Shown piece after piece: positions 17,100 through 25,358 of a stretch of DNA of 64,000 bases (the stretch's first letter is position 1; each line of letters begins with the position of its first letter). Source of the stretch: a candidate division WOR-3 bacterium (GTDB lineage: Bacteria > Hydrothermota > Tepidihabitantia > Tepidihabitantales > Tepidihabitantaceae); NCBI GenBank assembly GCA_013177935.1, contig JABLXZ010000003.1, forward strand, positions 62,001 through 126,000, given 5' to 3'. The position numbers and the translations under genes are program-made. The notes under the pieces were generated by a model. The model had not been told where the DNA came from, searched no databases, and saw only the letters and a list, made by a program, of their open reading frames with translations.

Positions 17100-18866
17100 T
17101 TATTTCTGCCAGCGGTCAAACTCCTGTTTGAGGCTGGCAAGGAGGTTTTCGAAGAATTCCCGACGGCGAGAAAGTTCCTGCTGGGCACGGACGCGGCGCG
17201 TTATATCAAAGCCGATGTCCAAAATTCCAATCACTTCGTTGCTTGTGTTACGCCAGGGCTGCTTGGCAATCGCCAGCCAGATGGTTGTTTCCTGTTTGGG
17301 GTCACCGAGCGCAAACTCCAGTTGCGCTCCTTTGCCTGTTTCCAGAACCTGGCGGTCATAGGAACCAAGGAGCGCGGTGACCGTGGCTGAGAACAGTTCG
17401 GCATCGGTTTTGCCTACGATGTCGGTGCCGGAACCAAGTAACCTGCGGGCGGTTTCATTGGCCGCGACATAACGGTGTTCCCGGTCTTTAAATGCGACCA
17501 GCACCAGTGGGTTTTCGATAATTGCCTGGAGCCGGGATTGGGAGTCCTGCCACGCCTGTTCTACTTTTTTCCGGCTGGACAGATTTTTCACGAGAGCCAG
17601 CGCGCCGTTGTCCAGAGGATAGGTGGTCAAAGAGAACCAGCCAGCGAATCGGTCGCGGCCATCGTTATAAAAAAACTCCTGATACTGAGAAGTACGTTCG
17701 AGCAGGGTGCGACGAAAAGGAAGCGCCATCCCGGTTTTTTCCATCTCCGGGTAAAGTTCCCAGAGTCGTTTACCCACGGCTTCTGCAGCGCTGACCCGGG
17801 TTTCCTTTTCCGCACCTTTGCTCCAGGCGGTTACTGTCCACTCTTGATTAATCGCAAAAAAGCCGTCAGCAGGGCTGTTGAGTAATGAGGTGATATCGGC
17901 ATTTTTTTTGCTCAACAGTTCTTCGAGGCGCTTCTCCCGGGTAATGTCAATGGCAAGGGCTTCAAATGTGCGGCGGCTGGCAAAAGTTATTGCCCGGCCA
18001 GTCATTTTGACCCAGTTTGTTTCGGTCGGTGTTTTTACGACCCGAAACTGGTAATCAGGTGGATAAATACCGCTCTTTTTTGCTTCCGACTCAATCTGCT
18101 GAACTCGGCTGATGTCTTCAGAATGGATGCGGGCAAAAAGCGCCGAGTTGTCGGTCATAACCACTTCCCGGGATACGCCAAAGATATTTTCTACTGAAGG
18201 GCTTATGGCGATGATGCGTCCTTCGTCGCTGAATCTGATGATACAGACATCCTGGGCAGACTCTACCAGGCCGCGGTAGCGTTCCTCACTCTCGCGCAGC
18301 GCCTGTTCGATTTTCCTCCGGGCGAATTCGATATCCCGGATGTCACCCGGAACTGCTGTCCAGTTGTTCTCAGTCTGTTGAGTTTGCGAGAGTTGTTCCT
18401 GAGCCTTTTTCAATTCGGTTAGGTCTTCATAAATTATCGCAATTTGCTGGACCACGCCTTCGGCGTTCAGTAAAGGAAAAGCGGTGGTGCGGACACACAC
18501 CTTTTTCCCGGGTGTGCTGGCGAGTCCGAGTTCTGCAGCATCGTACCAAAATGGCGGGGTTTCGACCCGGGCACCGGCAAGCAGGCGTTTTATCTGAGGT
18601 TCCAGCAAACCGGTGCGTTTTAACCCTTTTTCTTCAAACAAGTTTATGCCGGGTGGTGGTAATTTACCCAGCAGTCGTTCGGCTGCTTTATTACTCTTTA
18701 TGAGATTACCGCTGGTATCAAAGATTTCCACTCCCACCGGGCTGAAGTCGATAAAACTATCAAAGAGTACCCGGGCGCGGGCTTCGGCTTTTTTCCTTTC
18801 CGCCTCTTCAAATGCCGCCTGCTCTTCAAGCAGCCGCTTGGGGTCTGGTCCCTTCGGAAAAATCAT
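17100..18866 (-). CDS. Multi-PAS protein without an output domain
   Basis: The 588-residue protein has an N-terminal coiled stretch (EEQAAFEEAERKKAEAR) and about four PAS domains at roughly 35-150, 195-315, 320-440 and 450-565. PAC-type ends are visible (IIYEDLTELKKAQ, ALAIDITREKRLEEL, DIGFDITRRVRAQQ). No histidine kinase, GGDEF, EAL or helix-turn-helix follows; it ends with a short helical tail. It may sense redox or small ligands and pass the signal by protein contact. It starts 22 bp downstream of tRNA-Thr and is probably transcribed with it, and runs into the glycosyltransferase gene 4 nt later. Confidence 0.8.
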   Translation of the reverse strand: MIFPKGPDPKRLLEEQAAFEEAERKKAEARARVLFDSFIDFSPVGVEIFDTSGNLIKSNKAAERLLGKLPPPGINLFEEKGLKRTGLLEPQIKRLLAGARVETPPFWYDAAELGLASTPGKKVCVRTTAFPLLNAEGVVQQIAIIYEDLTELKKAQEQLSQTQQTENNWTAVPGDIRDIEFARRKIEQALRESEERYRGLVESAQDVCIIRFSDEGRIIAISPSVENIFGVSREVVMTDNSALFARIHSEDISRVQQIESEAKKSGIYPPDYQFRVVKTPTETNWVKMTGRAITFASRRTFEALAIDITREKRLEELLSKKNADITSLLNSPADGFFAINQEWTVTAWSKGAEKETRVSAAEAVGKRLWELYPEMEKTGMALPFRRTLLERTSQYQEFFYNDGRDRFAGWFSLTTYPLDNGALALVKNLSSRKKVEQAWQDSQSRLQAIIENPLVLVAFKDREHRYVAANETARRLLGSGTDIVGKTDAELFSATVTALLGSYDRQVLETGKGAQLEFALGDPKQETTIWLAIAKQPWRNTSNEVIGILDIGFDITRRVRAQQELSRRREFFENLLASLKQEFDRWQK

Positions 18867-18888
18867 ACCTCGATTATTAGCTTTCGTA

Positions 18889-18961
18889 AGCCGGCGGCCC
18901 GGCTCGAACGGGCGACCTGCGGTTTACGAAACCGCTGCTCTGCCTGCTGAGCTACGCCGGC
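18889..18961 (-). tRNA. tRNA-Thr, anticodon CGU
   Basis: The minus strand folds as a complete 73-nt cloverleaf: acceptor GCCGGCG (18961-18955) pairs with CGCCGGC (18896-18890). The D stem is GCTC/GAGC and the anticodon stem GCGGT/ACCGC carries loop TTCGTAA (anticodon CGT, reading ACG). The T arm is GCCCG-TTCGAGC-CGGGC. The discriminator base is T and CCA is not encoded. It lies between its own promoter and the PAS gene. Confidence 0.95.
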
Positions 18962-18973
18962 ATTTTTCGAACG

Positions 18974-19002
18974 ATTTTAGCGATTGAACAGGGTCTGGTC
19001 AA
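18974..19002 (-). promoter_or_regulatory. Promoter of tRNA-Thr and the PAS gene
   Basis: On the minus strand, TTGACC (complement of 18997-19002), a 17-bp spacer and TAAAAT (complement of 18974-18979) lie so that transcription would start 5-7 nt before the tRNA 5' end. The PAS and glycosyltransferase genes follow on the same strand with no visible terminator. Confidence 0.75.
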
Positions 19003-19223
19003 GGAGACGGTATTTCCTGATAATTTCTGTTTAACATGATTGAGGTTAATACTGAAGTAAAAGATGTATTTATATCCGAAAAAGTCGCAAAAAGTGACAA
19101 AATTTCATATCCTCCACAGTCCGGGTACAGTTCCCGGGATAGCCTTCCATCCCCCGGTTTCATTGTCCTTTTAACCATATCCATTTGGATAATGAAGACT
19201 TTTCTACATTCCGTTCTATTGTT

Positions 19224-20708
19224 CTATCTAACTCCTGGCAGACGTACAACCCTTTTGATTATCGGCGGCGTGGTATTAATGCGAACAAAGTAGGTGCCGG
19301 CAGGAAGATTGCGTAGATTAAGAAAAGACCCTGGTGTAACGGTCTGAGTTGCTACAGGTGAACCGGTGATGTCGAACAGAGTGACGGTTAGCGGTGTTTT
19401 AGAAGTTCCGTCTACGATGAGCCGGACGATTGAGTGTGTCGGGTTGGGTACAAGAGATACATCTGGTATAGTCAGGATGGGTTGTTCAGCGATGCCGGTG
19501 CCAATGACGGTGAAGGTGTCGGGAGGAGTGGTAACATTAGCCATTCCGTCCGAAAATTGGAAGTAAAACTGATGTTGTCCGGGGGCAAAGCCTGTCCGGC
19601 TAACGGAAAAGATAACACCACTGGCATAATTATGGCTTGACGGAATTAGATTGAAGGTGTCCTGATCGACAATTACGGTGCGAATTGTCGGTAAATTGGT
19701 GTCGGCGTCGACATAGCGAATATTGAACCAGAAGGGTGTAGTTTCTTCCCCGCTGTCCGGAATGACGCGGGCGTTAGTGAGGAGGGGCGGCGAATTCCGA
19801 TTTACGGTAAAAGTTGGCGTTCGATCGGCGTAAAAACGACAAGGTACGGTAGTGTCGCGAACATAACTGCCACCAATTGGATATACCGCCTGGGTGACAG
19901 CCGCCGCATAAAGGTAGCCGGATGAGTTAGGCCAGGGCCCAAATCTGCGGTCGGCAGTAAACCGTGATATCGGACAGCGAAGAGAGAGAAGGTTCCCATT
20001 TGTCTGGGCTTCGATATCACCGACCCGTTCGTAGGACTGGGTATAACGGTTGATGGCATAAAGGCCCGTGGTGTAGATTGTAAGAATGTTGGCATAGCTC
20101 ATTACGAAGACGAAGCTATCGGTTGGAGCTTCGGGATTGACAAAACCGAGGGAGTAGATGTAATAAGGTTGCGGGAATGTGTAAGTGGGCCAGCTGTTAT
20201 GGTTGTTGCGGAGACGGGCGTAAAAATGGTCATTAGAGCGAGAAACCCAGGCGCCGTTAATGTCGAGCCAGGGACCTTCGGGTTGGATAGCATCTCCGGT
20301 GGTCTCAGCAGCAACCGAAGCGAGAAGTGACGAACCCGGGGGCCAGATATTATTAATGTTAAAAGGGGAGTGGGTGGCGTAACCTGATTCGTCGGCAGCG
20401 CGGATGTAATAATAAACGGTACCCGATGCTGGCGCGACAAGAGATGCCTGCCAGGTACTTTCGTATCCCGGTTCGGTGAGGCGGGTCATAATTTCTTCCT
20501 GCCAGGAGTTTTGACCATCAAGAGAGTAAAAGAGCGTTACCGTTGGGTTGAGGTTTTTTGTCTGGAGGGCAAAATGGCAGTCAGCATTGATAAATACTGT
20601 TTGTGCCGGGGCAGGCGCTGAATTGCAAACAGCTGCTAATGTGGGTTGCGCAGTTGTGGTTTTTAGAAAGAGCGGAATTAGCAGCAAAACGGCTCGAGTG
20701 AAGTTCAC
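19224..20708 (-). CDS. Exported protein with type IX secretion C-terminal sorting domain
   Basis: This 494-residue protein starts with a signal peptide (MNFTRAVLLLIPLFL, cleavage near TTTAQP). A beta-rich N-terminal domain follows, with CBM/Ig-like features (TVTLFYSLDGQNSWQ, GTVYYYIRAADESG), then a central region of unknown type. The C-terminal 80 residues form a T9SS type A sorting domain: VPNPTHSIVRL, VTLFDITGSPV, LPAGTYFVRIN and a terminal basic KRVVRLPG. It should be exported by Sec and then cross the outer membrane. The start is GTG 20708, five bases after a -10 box; an upstream GTG at 20756 would lie ahead of the promoter. No function can be assigned to the central part. Confidence 0.82.
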   Translation of the reverse strand: MNFTRAVLLLIPLFLKTTTAQPTLAAVCNSAPAPAQTVFINADCHFALQTKNLNPTVTLFYSLDGQNSWQEEIMTRLTEPGYESTWQASLVAPASGTVYYYIRAADESGYATHSPFNINNIWPPGSSLLASVAAETTGDAIQPEGPWLDINGAWVSRSNDHFYARLRNNHNSWPTYTFPQPYYIYSLGFVNPEAPTDSFVFVMSYANILTIYTTGLYAINRYTQSYERVGDIEAQTNGNLLSLRCPISRFTADRRFGPWPNSSGYLYAAAVTQAVYPIGGSYVRDTTVPCRFYADRTPTFTVNRNSPPLLTNARVIPDSGEETTPFWFNIRYVDADTNLPTIRTVIVDQDTFNLIPSSHNYASGVIFSVSRTGFAPGQHQFYFQFSDGMANVTTPPDTFTVIGTGIAEQPILTIPDVSLVPNPTHSIVRLIVDGTSKTPLTVTLFDITGSPVATQTVTPGSFLNLRNLPAGTYFVRINTTPPIIKRVVRLPGVR

Positions 20709-20713
20709 ACTAA

Positions 20714-20742
20714 ATTCTACAATAAACAACAACAACGGGCAA
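20714..20742 (-). promoter_or_regulatory. Leaderless promoter of the T9SS-type protein gene
   Basis: On the minus strand, TTGCCC (complement of 20737-20742), 17 bp and TAGAAT (complement of 20714-20719) end 5 nt before GTG 20708. No Shine-Dalgarno can fit. It is divergent from the peroxiredoxin promoter. Confidence 0.6.
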
Positions 20743-20812
20743 GTAATTTTTGACACTAAAGTTTGGTGATGTCAGTACCGATTGCTATCGTGTCGATTTG
20801 TTTGGGTTAAAT

Positions 20813-20840
20813 TTTACACTAAAGTTATATAAGATATAAT
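20813..20840 (+). promoter_or_regulatory. Promoter of the peroxiredoxin gene
   Basis: TTTACA (20813-20818), 16 bp and TATAAT (20835-20840) precede a short leader with AAAGGAGG. The 11-mer ACACTAAAGTT overlaps the -35 box (from 20816) and also occurs 63 bp upstream (20753); a partial copy, ACACTAAATT, is at 20707. These could be binding sites for a regulator. Confidence 0.6.
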
Positions 20841-20863
20841 ATATAACCTAAAGGAGGAAAAAG

Positions 20864-21538
20864 ATGGAAAATATCACCGAAAAAAGAGGGATGCCCCTTT
20901 TAGGGGACGATTTTCCGGAAATCAAAGTGTCAACGACGCACGGGTTAATAGAACTGCCGAAGTTCTTTGCCGGTAAGTGGTTTGTGCTTTTCAGTCACCC
21001 GGCAGATTTTACTCCGGTGTGCACGACAGAGTTTGTTGCGTTTCAAAAGCGCTACGATAAATTTCGAAATCTTAATTGCGAACTGATTGGATTGAGCGTT
21101 GACCAGGTGTTCTCGCATATCAAGTGGGAGGAGTGGATTAAAGAGAAACTGGGAGTTGAGATTGAATTCCCGATTATCGCCGATACCGGCAGGGTTGCCA
21201 GTATGTTAGGACTAATTCATCCGAATAAGGGGACGAATACGGTGCGGGCGGTTTTTGTGGTTGATGACCGCGGTAAAATCAGGATTATTCTTTACTACCC
21301 GCAAGAACTGGGGAGAAATATGGATGAGATTTTACGTGCGGTTGAGGCGATGCAGATTGCCGACAAGTATAAGGTGGCGATGCCCGCCAACTGGCCCAAC
21401 AATGAACTCATTAAGGACCGGGTGATTGTACCGCCGGCGAGCGATGTCAAAACGGCAAAGGAGCGATTGGAAAGGGCAAAGGCGGGCGAGTTTGAATGTT
21501 TTGACTGGTGGCTCTGCCACAAGAAGTTAAATCTGTAA
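20864..21538 (+). CDS. Peroxiredoxin, Prx6 (archaeal-type) subfamily
   Basis: This thiol peroxidase reduces hydrogen peroxide and organic peroxides in the cytoplasm. The 224-residue length and the peroxidatic site [13 protein letters not shown] (Cys53) fit the Prx6/AhpC-TSA group. Two additional C-terminal cysteines (Cys212 and Cys218 in CFDWWLC) match the three-cysteine arrangement of the well-known thermophile and archaeal enzymes. ATG 20864 follows AAAGGAGG. The ferritin-like gene starts 12 bp downstream, so the two form an oxidative-stress and iron unit. Confidence 0.95.
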   Translation: MENITEKRGMPLLGDDFPEIKVSTTHGLIELPKFFAGKWFVLFSHPADFTPVCTTEFVAFQKRYDKFRNLNCELIGLSVDQVFSHIKWEEWIKEKLGVEIEFPIIADTGRVASMLGLIHPNKGTNTVRAVFVVDDRGKIRIILYYPQELGRNMDEILRAVEAMQIADKYKVAMPANWPNNELIKDRVIVPPASDVKTAKERLERAKAGEFECFDWWLCHKKLNL

Positions 21539-21550
21539 AGGAGGAAAATT

Positions 21551-21833
21551 ATGCTATCCCGTATTCCTATAGAGCTTGATGAAATCAAGCGGAGAACTAT
21601 CGAGTTAGAGGTTTTGCGGGCGGCGATGATTGCCGAGCTGGATGCGATAAATCTTTATGAACAGATGGCAGCAATGGTAGAAGATGAAACAATAAGAAAG
21701 GTGTTACTGGATGGCTCGAGAAGAAAAGACCCACTTAGGGGAATTCGAGGCTTTACTATTGAAGAGTGATAAAGAGCAAAGAGAGGAACTGGAAGCGGGT
21801 GAGCAGGAGGTTGATGAGTTGATGGAAGGGTAG
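21551..21833 (+). pseudogene. Ferritin-like diiron protein of the encapsulated-ferritin type, frameshifted
   Basis: The N-terminal part (ATG 21551, AAAGGAGG upstream) encodes a family helix with diiron ligands (AMIAELDAINLYEQM, IRKVLLD). The reading frame then goes wrong near 21712 and stops at 21769. In the frame one base further on, the sequence continues exactly as expected: AREEKTHLGEFEALLLKSD up to a TAG at 21831-21833. This restores the E-x-x-H ligand pair and the acidic tail typical of encapsulin-associated ferritins. The intact protein would have about 95 residues. Two missing bases at ATGGCTCG would explain it (expected LLD-V-AREE). It may be a sequencing error, a recent mutation or recoding. 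No encapsulin shell gene is in the window, so it may instead be a free rubrerythrin-like protein. Confidence 0.75.
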
Positions 21834-21855
21834 TTTTTAAGCGCCGCAGGAAAGA

Positions 21856-21883
21856 TTTGTCCCGAAGATATTTTTAGTATAAT
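21856..21883 (+). promoter_or_regulatory. Probable leaderless promoter of the 21892 gene
   Basis: A perfect TATAAT (21878-21883) ends 8 nt before ATG 21892. The -35 is weak (TTTGTC at 21856-21861, 16 bp spacing). No Shine-Dalgarno is present. Confidence 0.45.
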
Positions 21884-21891
21884 TACCCAGT

Positions 21892-22440
21892 ATGATGCTT
21901 CCGGAACAAGAGAAACAGAAACAACCGGATAACGACTCGTCCCAGAGCGGTCCGGTCTTCTGGCAAAAGCCGGTATTTTTTATTCCGATGGCGGTGTTTT
22001 TGCTCCTGGTGCTGACAACAGCGGTCGTCGTTGTGGTTAAGAATGCGGGCCGAGTGCAAATTGGACCGGCGCCGGTTCCACTCGGTCCAATTACTCCGGA
22101 TACAACGATGAGTCGCGTAAGACGACAACTGGCGCGGGGTATTACAAGACTGGAGCGGCGATTGCAGGAGTATCGGGGGAAAATAGAAACGCTCTCTTTT
22201 TATCAGGATTCACTTTACCGGAGTTGTAGTCTGGGATTGAAACAGTTGTGGATTGAGTTTGCAGCGGTCGAGAGCGCGCGTTCTTATGCCGAGCGTAAAC
22301 CGTTGTTTACCAAAGCGAGAAAAAGGTATGTAGAACTCCGGAACAGTGTCAATGACTTTGTTTTTTCCGTTGATTCGGCAATCAGTGGTCGAGTGCTTGA
22401 CTCTTTAGACCAGGAGTTCCGTAAGTTGATCAGTGAGTAA
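21892..22440 (+). CDS. Single-pass membrane protein with coiled-coil domain, unknown function
   Basis: I do not recognise a family. The 182-residue product has a polar N-terminus (EQEKQKQPDNDSSQSG), one transmembrane helix at about residues 27-50 (FFIPMAVFLLLVLTTAVVVV), a proline-rich linker (GPAPVPLGPITPD) and a long charged helical domain (about 65-182) with coiled-coil character (ARGITRLERRLQEYRGKIE). The helical domain would be in the periplasm if the N-terminus is cytoplasmic. Its stop overlaps the purL start region by 8 nt, but a role in purine synthesis is not implied. Confidence 0.7.
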   Translation: MMLPEQEKQKQPDNDSSQSGPVFWQKPVFFIPMAVFLLLVLTTAVVVVVKNAGRVQIGPAPVPLGPITPDTTMSRVRRQLARGITRLERRLQEYRGKIETLSFYQDSLYRSCSLGLKQLWIEFAAVESARSYAERKPLFTKARKRYVELRNSVNDFVFSVDSAISGRVLDSLDQEFRKLISE

Positions 22441-25318
22441 GACACGAATGGCGGTTTGGCGGATTGATATCAATAAAAAGGGTTTTGACCCTGAGGCACG
22501 GGCGTTTGAGGTTGATGCTCGGGATATGGGTTTAAAATCGCTTTCACCGGTAAGGATTACCCGGGTGTGGTTCATCGAAGGGGCATTGAGCGTCAACAAT
22601 GTGGAGGCAATTGCTCAGGAGTTGTTGTGCGACCCGGTTGTTGAAGAGTGGCGGGCTGAGGTCCTTGAGAACGGCGTTTTGAAGGCTGGTGATGAAACTT
22701 TAGTCCTTTACAATCCAGGAGTAATGGATCCGAGTGTTGCGACGGCGCTACGGGCGCTTGAGGATATGGGGTATAAAAAGGTTCGGGTACGCACCGGGCG
22801 AAGTTATCGATTGGGAAGAGCGCTGACTGCCGAAGAACGAATGATGCTCAGCCGGGGTTTGATGTTTAATCCCCTGATACAACATCTGGCGTCTCCTGGA
22901 GAGAAAGTTTTTGCCCAGCCCAAACCCTACCGTTTTAAGCCGGTGGTAATCCCTTTGCGCGGTCAAAGTGACGGTGAATTGGAAAGAATTTCTCGAAACC
23001 GACTCCTTGCTTTATCGGTTGAGGAGATGAAGATTTTACGGCGATTTTATGAAAAGATCGGGCGGGACCCGACCGATGTTGAGTTAGAGACTTTTGCTCA
23101 AACCTGGTCCGAGCACTGTCAGCATAAAACATTTCGGGGGGAGATTGTTTTCGGTAGGAGACGGATAAACAATTTATTAAAGTCGACAATTATGCGGGTT
23201 ACTGAAGAACTTGCCCTGCCGTGGGTGCTTTCGGCGTTTGAGGATAACTCCGGGGTAATTGAATTTGACGAAAAGTACGGAATCAGTTTTAAGGTGGAGA
23301 CGCACAATCATCCTTCTGCGCTGGAACCTTATGGTGGCGCGGCAACCGGCATCGGCGGTGTAATTCGGGACTGTCTTGGGACCGGCTTGGGTGCAAAGCC
23401 GATTTTGAATACCGATGTGTTCTGTTTTGGTCATCCGGGCACCGATTTTAACGATTTGCCCAGAGGGGTATTACACCCGCGCCGGGTGATGAAAGGGGTG
23501 GTAACCGGTGTGCGGGATTATGGCAATCGCATGGGAATTCCAACGGCGAATGGAGCGGTCTATTTTGACCAGGGGTATTTAGGCAATCCTTTGGTATTCT
23601 GTGGTACGGTCGGGATCATTCACCGCTCGAAGCTAAAGAAAAAGGTGCAAGCCGGACAAATGATTATGCTGCTCGGAGGACGAACTGGCCGCGACGGAAT
23701 TCACGGAGTTACCTTTGCGTCGTTAGAACTTGATGAACGTTCCAGTGAATTTTCTTCGGGTGCGGTCCAGATTGGTAACCCGATTGAGGAGAAGAAACTG
23801 CTGGACCTGGTTCTGGCGGCAAGGGATAAAGGGCTCTTCAGTGCGATTACCGATTGCGGAGGCGGTGGTCTTTCCAGTGCCGTGGGTGAGATGACAGCGC
23901 GGACCGGTTGTGAGGTGTGGCTTGATAAGGTCCCGCTGAAGTATCCGGGTTTGAGTCCGGCGGAAATCTGGGTTTCCGAGGCTCAGGAGCGGATGGTGTT
24001 ATTTGTTGAACCAGAAAAGGTCAAACCGCTTTTACAACTGGCAAAGGAAAACGATGTTGAGGCAACGATAATCGGGAAAGTGACCGGGACAAAAAGGCTG
24101 GTGTTGAAGTATCGGGAGCGAATTGTTGCGGATTTACCGATGCGGTTCCTTCATCATGGTTGGCGTCAGGTCAAGCGAATAGCACACTGGGAAAGGCAGG
24201 ACATTCCGGAGCCGTTTGTGCCCCATCGCCGGGAATTGACCGAAATAATGCTCAAGTTGCTGGCAACGCCCAATATCGCCAGTAAGGAGTGGGTGACAAG
24301 GCAGTACGACCATGAGGTGCAAGCCGGTACGGTTTTGAAGCCGTTCGCGGGCCGGGACAGTTTTGGACCAACTGATGCCTGCGTCATTGTGCCGGTAAAG
24401 GGTTCTAATCGGGCGTGTGTTGTATCTTGCGGATTGTGCCCAAGGTTTGGATTGGTTGACCCTTACTGGATGGCGGCTTCGGCAATTGATGAAGCGTTGC
24501 GGAATTGCGTTGCCGCGGGCGGGGATATTGAACGCACCGCAATCCTGGACAACTTCTGCTGGGGGAGTCCGGAAAAACCTGAGCAGTTAGGTGGTCTGGT
24601 GCGAGCGGCCGAAGGTTGTTATGATACCGCACGCGGTTTCCGGGTACCGTTTATCTCTGGAAAGGACTCTCTTTACAATGAGTTTAAAACCGAGCAGGGG
24701 GAAACATTACCAATACCCGGCACCCTGTTGATTTCGGCGATAAGCGTAATTCCCGATGTTCGTAAGACAATGACGCCGGACTTTAAAAAGCCCGGTTCAT
24801 TAGTGTATCTGGTGGGCGAGACCTTTTTAGAATTGGGCGGGAGCGAGTTTATGCGGGTGCACGGTGGTATCGGGCGCGATGTGCCCAAGGTGGAACCGCG
24901 GCGGGCAAGGCGGCTGATGATTAAGATGTTTCAGGCAATCCAGCGGGGGCTGGTGCTTGCCTGTCACGACCTTTCCGAGGGTGGTCTTGGTGTAGCACTT
25001 GCCGAGATGAGTTTTGCCGGTGGGATAGGTGTCGAGGTGCAACTGCGCCATGTGCCCGGGGCGCATCGGTTTGAACGCGACGACTTTTTACTTTTCAGTG
25101 AGTCCAACAGTCGTTTTCTCTGTGAGGTGGCACCACAGAAACGGGAGGCATTTGAAAGGATTTTTGCCGGGTTGCCTTTTGCTATGATCGGGAAAACAGG
25201 GGAAGGTCAATACATAACGATTGCAGGGCTGGATGGAGGGGAAGTGGTAAAACTTGACCTTAATGAGGCGGGCAAAGTATGGCGAACATCATTGACCAAG
25301 CGACTCGCCGAGCAGTAG
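22433..25318 (+). CDS. purL: Phosphoribosylformylglycinamidine synthase, PurS-PurL fusion
   Basis: This is the ATP-dependent FGAM synthase of de novo purine synthesis. The 961-residue protein is longer than stand-alone PurL (about 730) because residues 1-150 form a doubled PurS-like region (VRITRVWFIEGALSVNNVEA). The PurL part follows: TFAQTWSEHCQHKTF, VETHNHPSALEPYGGAATGIGGVIRD, and a second AIRS-like half (FISGKDSLYNEF, ACHDLSEGGLGVALAEMSFAGG). Each motif is only part of its family block. No glutaminase domain (PurQ) is fused or adjacent. The start is GTG 22433 or ATG 22448; neither has a strong Shine-Dalgarno. Confidence 0.92.
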   Translation: MSKTRMAVWRIDINKKGFDPEARAFEVDARDMGLKSLSPVRITRVWFIEGALSVNNVEAIAQELLCDPVVEEWRAEVLENGVLKAGDETLVLYNPGVMDPSVATALRALEDMGYKKVRVRTGRSYRLGRALTAEERMMLSRGLMFNPLIQHLASPGEKVFAQPKPYRFKPVVIPLRGQSDGELERISRNRLLALSVEEMKILRRFYEKIGRDPTDVELETFAQTWSEHCQHKTFRGEIVFGRRRINNLLKSTIMRVTEELALPWVLSAFEDNSGVIEFDEKYGISFKVETHNHPSALEPYGGAATGIGGVIRDCLGTGLGAKPILNTDVFCFGHPGTDFNDLPRGVLHPRRVMKGVVTGVRDYGNRMGIPTANGAVYFDQGYLGNPLVFCGTVGIIHRSKLKKKVQAGQMIMLLGGRTGRDGIHGVTFASLELDERSSEFSSGAVQIGNPIEEKKLLDLVLAARDKGLFSAITDCGGGGLSSAVGEMTARTGCEVWLDKVPLKYPGLSPAEIWVSEAQERMVLFVEPEKVKPLLQLAKENDVEATIIGKVTGTKRLVLKYRERIVADLPMRFLHHGWRQVKRIAHWERQDIPEPFVPHRRELTEIMLKLLATPNIASKEWVTRQYDHEVQAGTVLKPFAGRDSFGPTDACVIVPVKGSNRACVVSCGLCPRFGLVDPYWMAASAIDEALRNCVAAGGDIERTAILDNFCWGSPEKPEQLGGLVRAAEGCYDTARGFRVPFISGKDSLYNEFKTEQGETLPIPGTLLISAISVIPDVRKTMTPDFKKPGSLVYLVGETFLELGGSEFMRVHGGIGRDVPKVEPRRARRLMIKMFQAIQRGLVLACHDLSEGGLGVALAEMSFAGGIGVEVQLRHVPGAHRFERDDFLLFSESNSRFLCEVAPQKREAFERIFAGLPFAMIGKTGEGQYITIAGLDGGEVVKLDLNEAGKVWRTSLTKRLAEQ

Positions 25319-25358
25319 TTAGAGGCGCGGGTTGCGGTATTTTTCCGACTTCTTTGGT

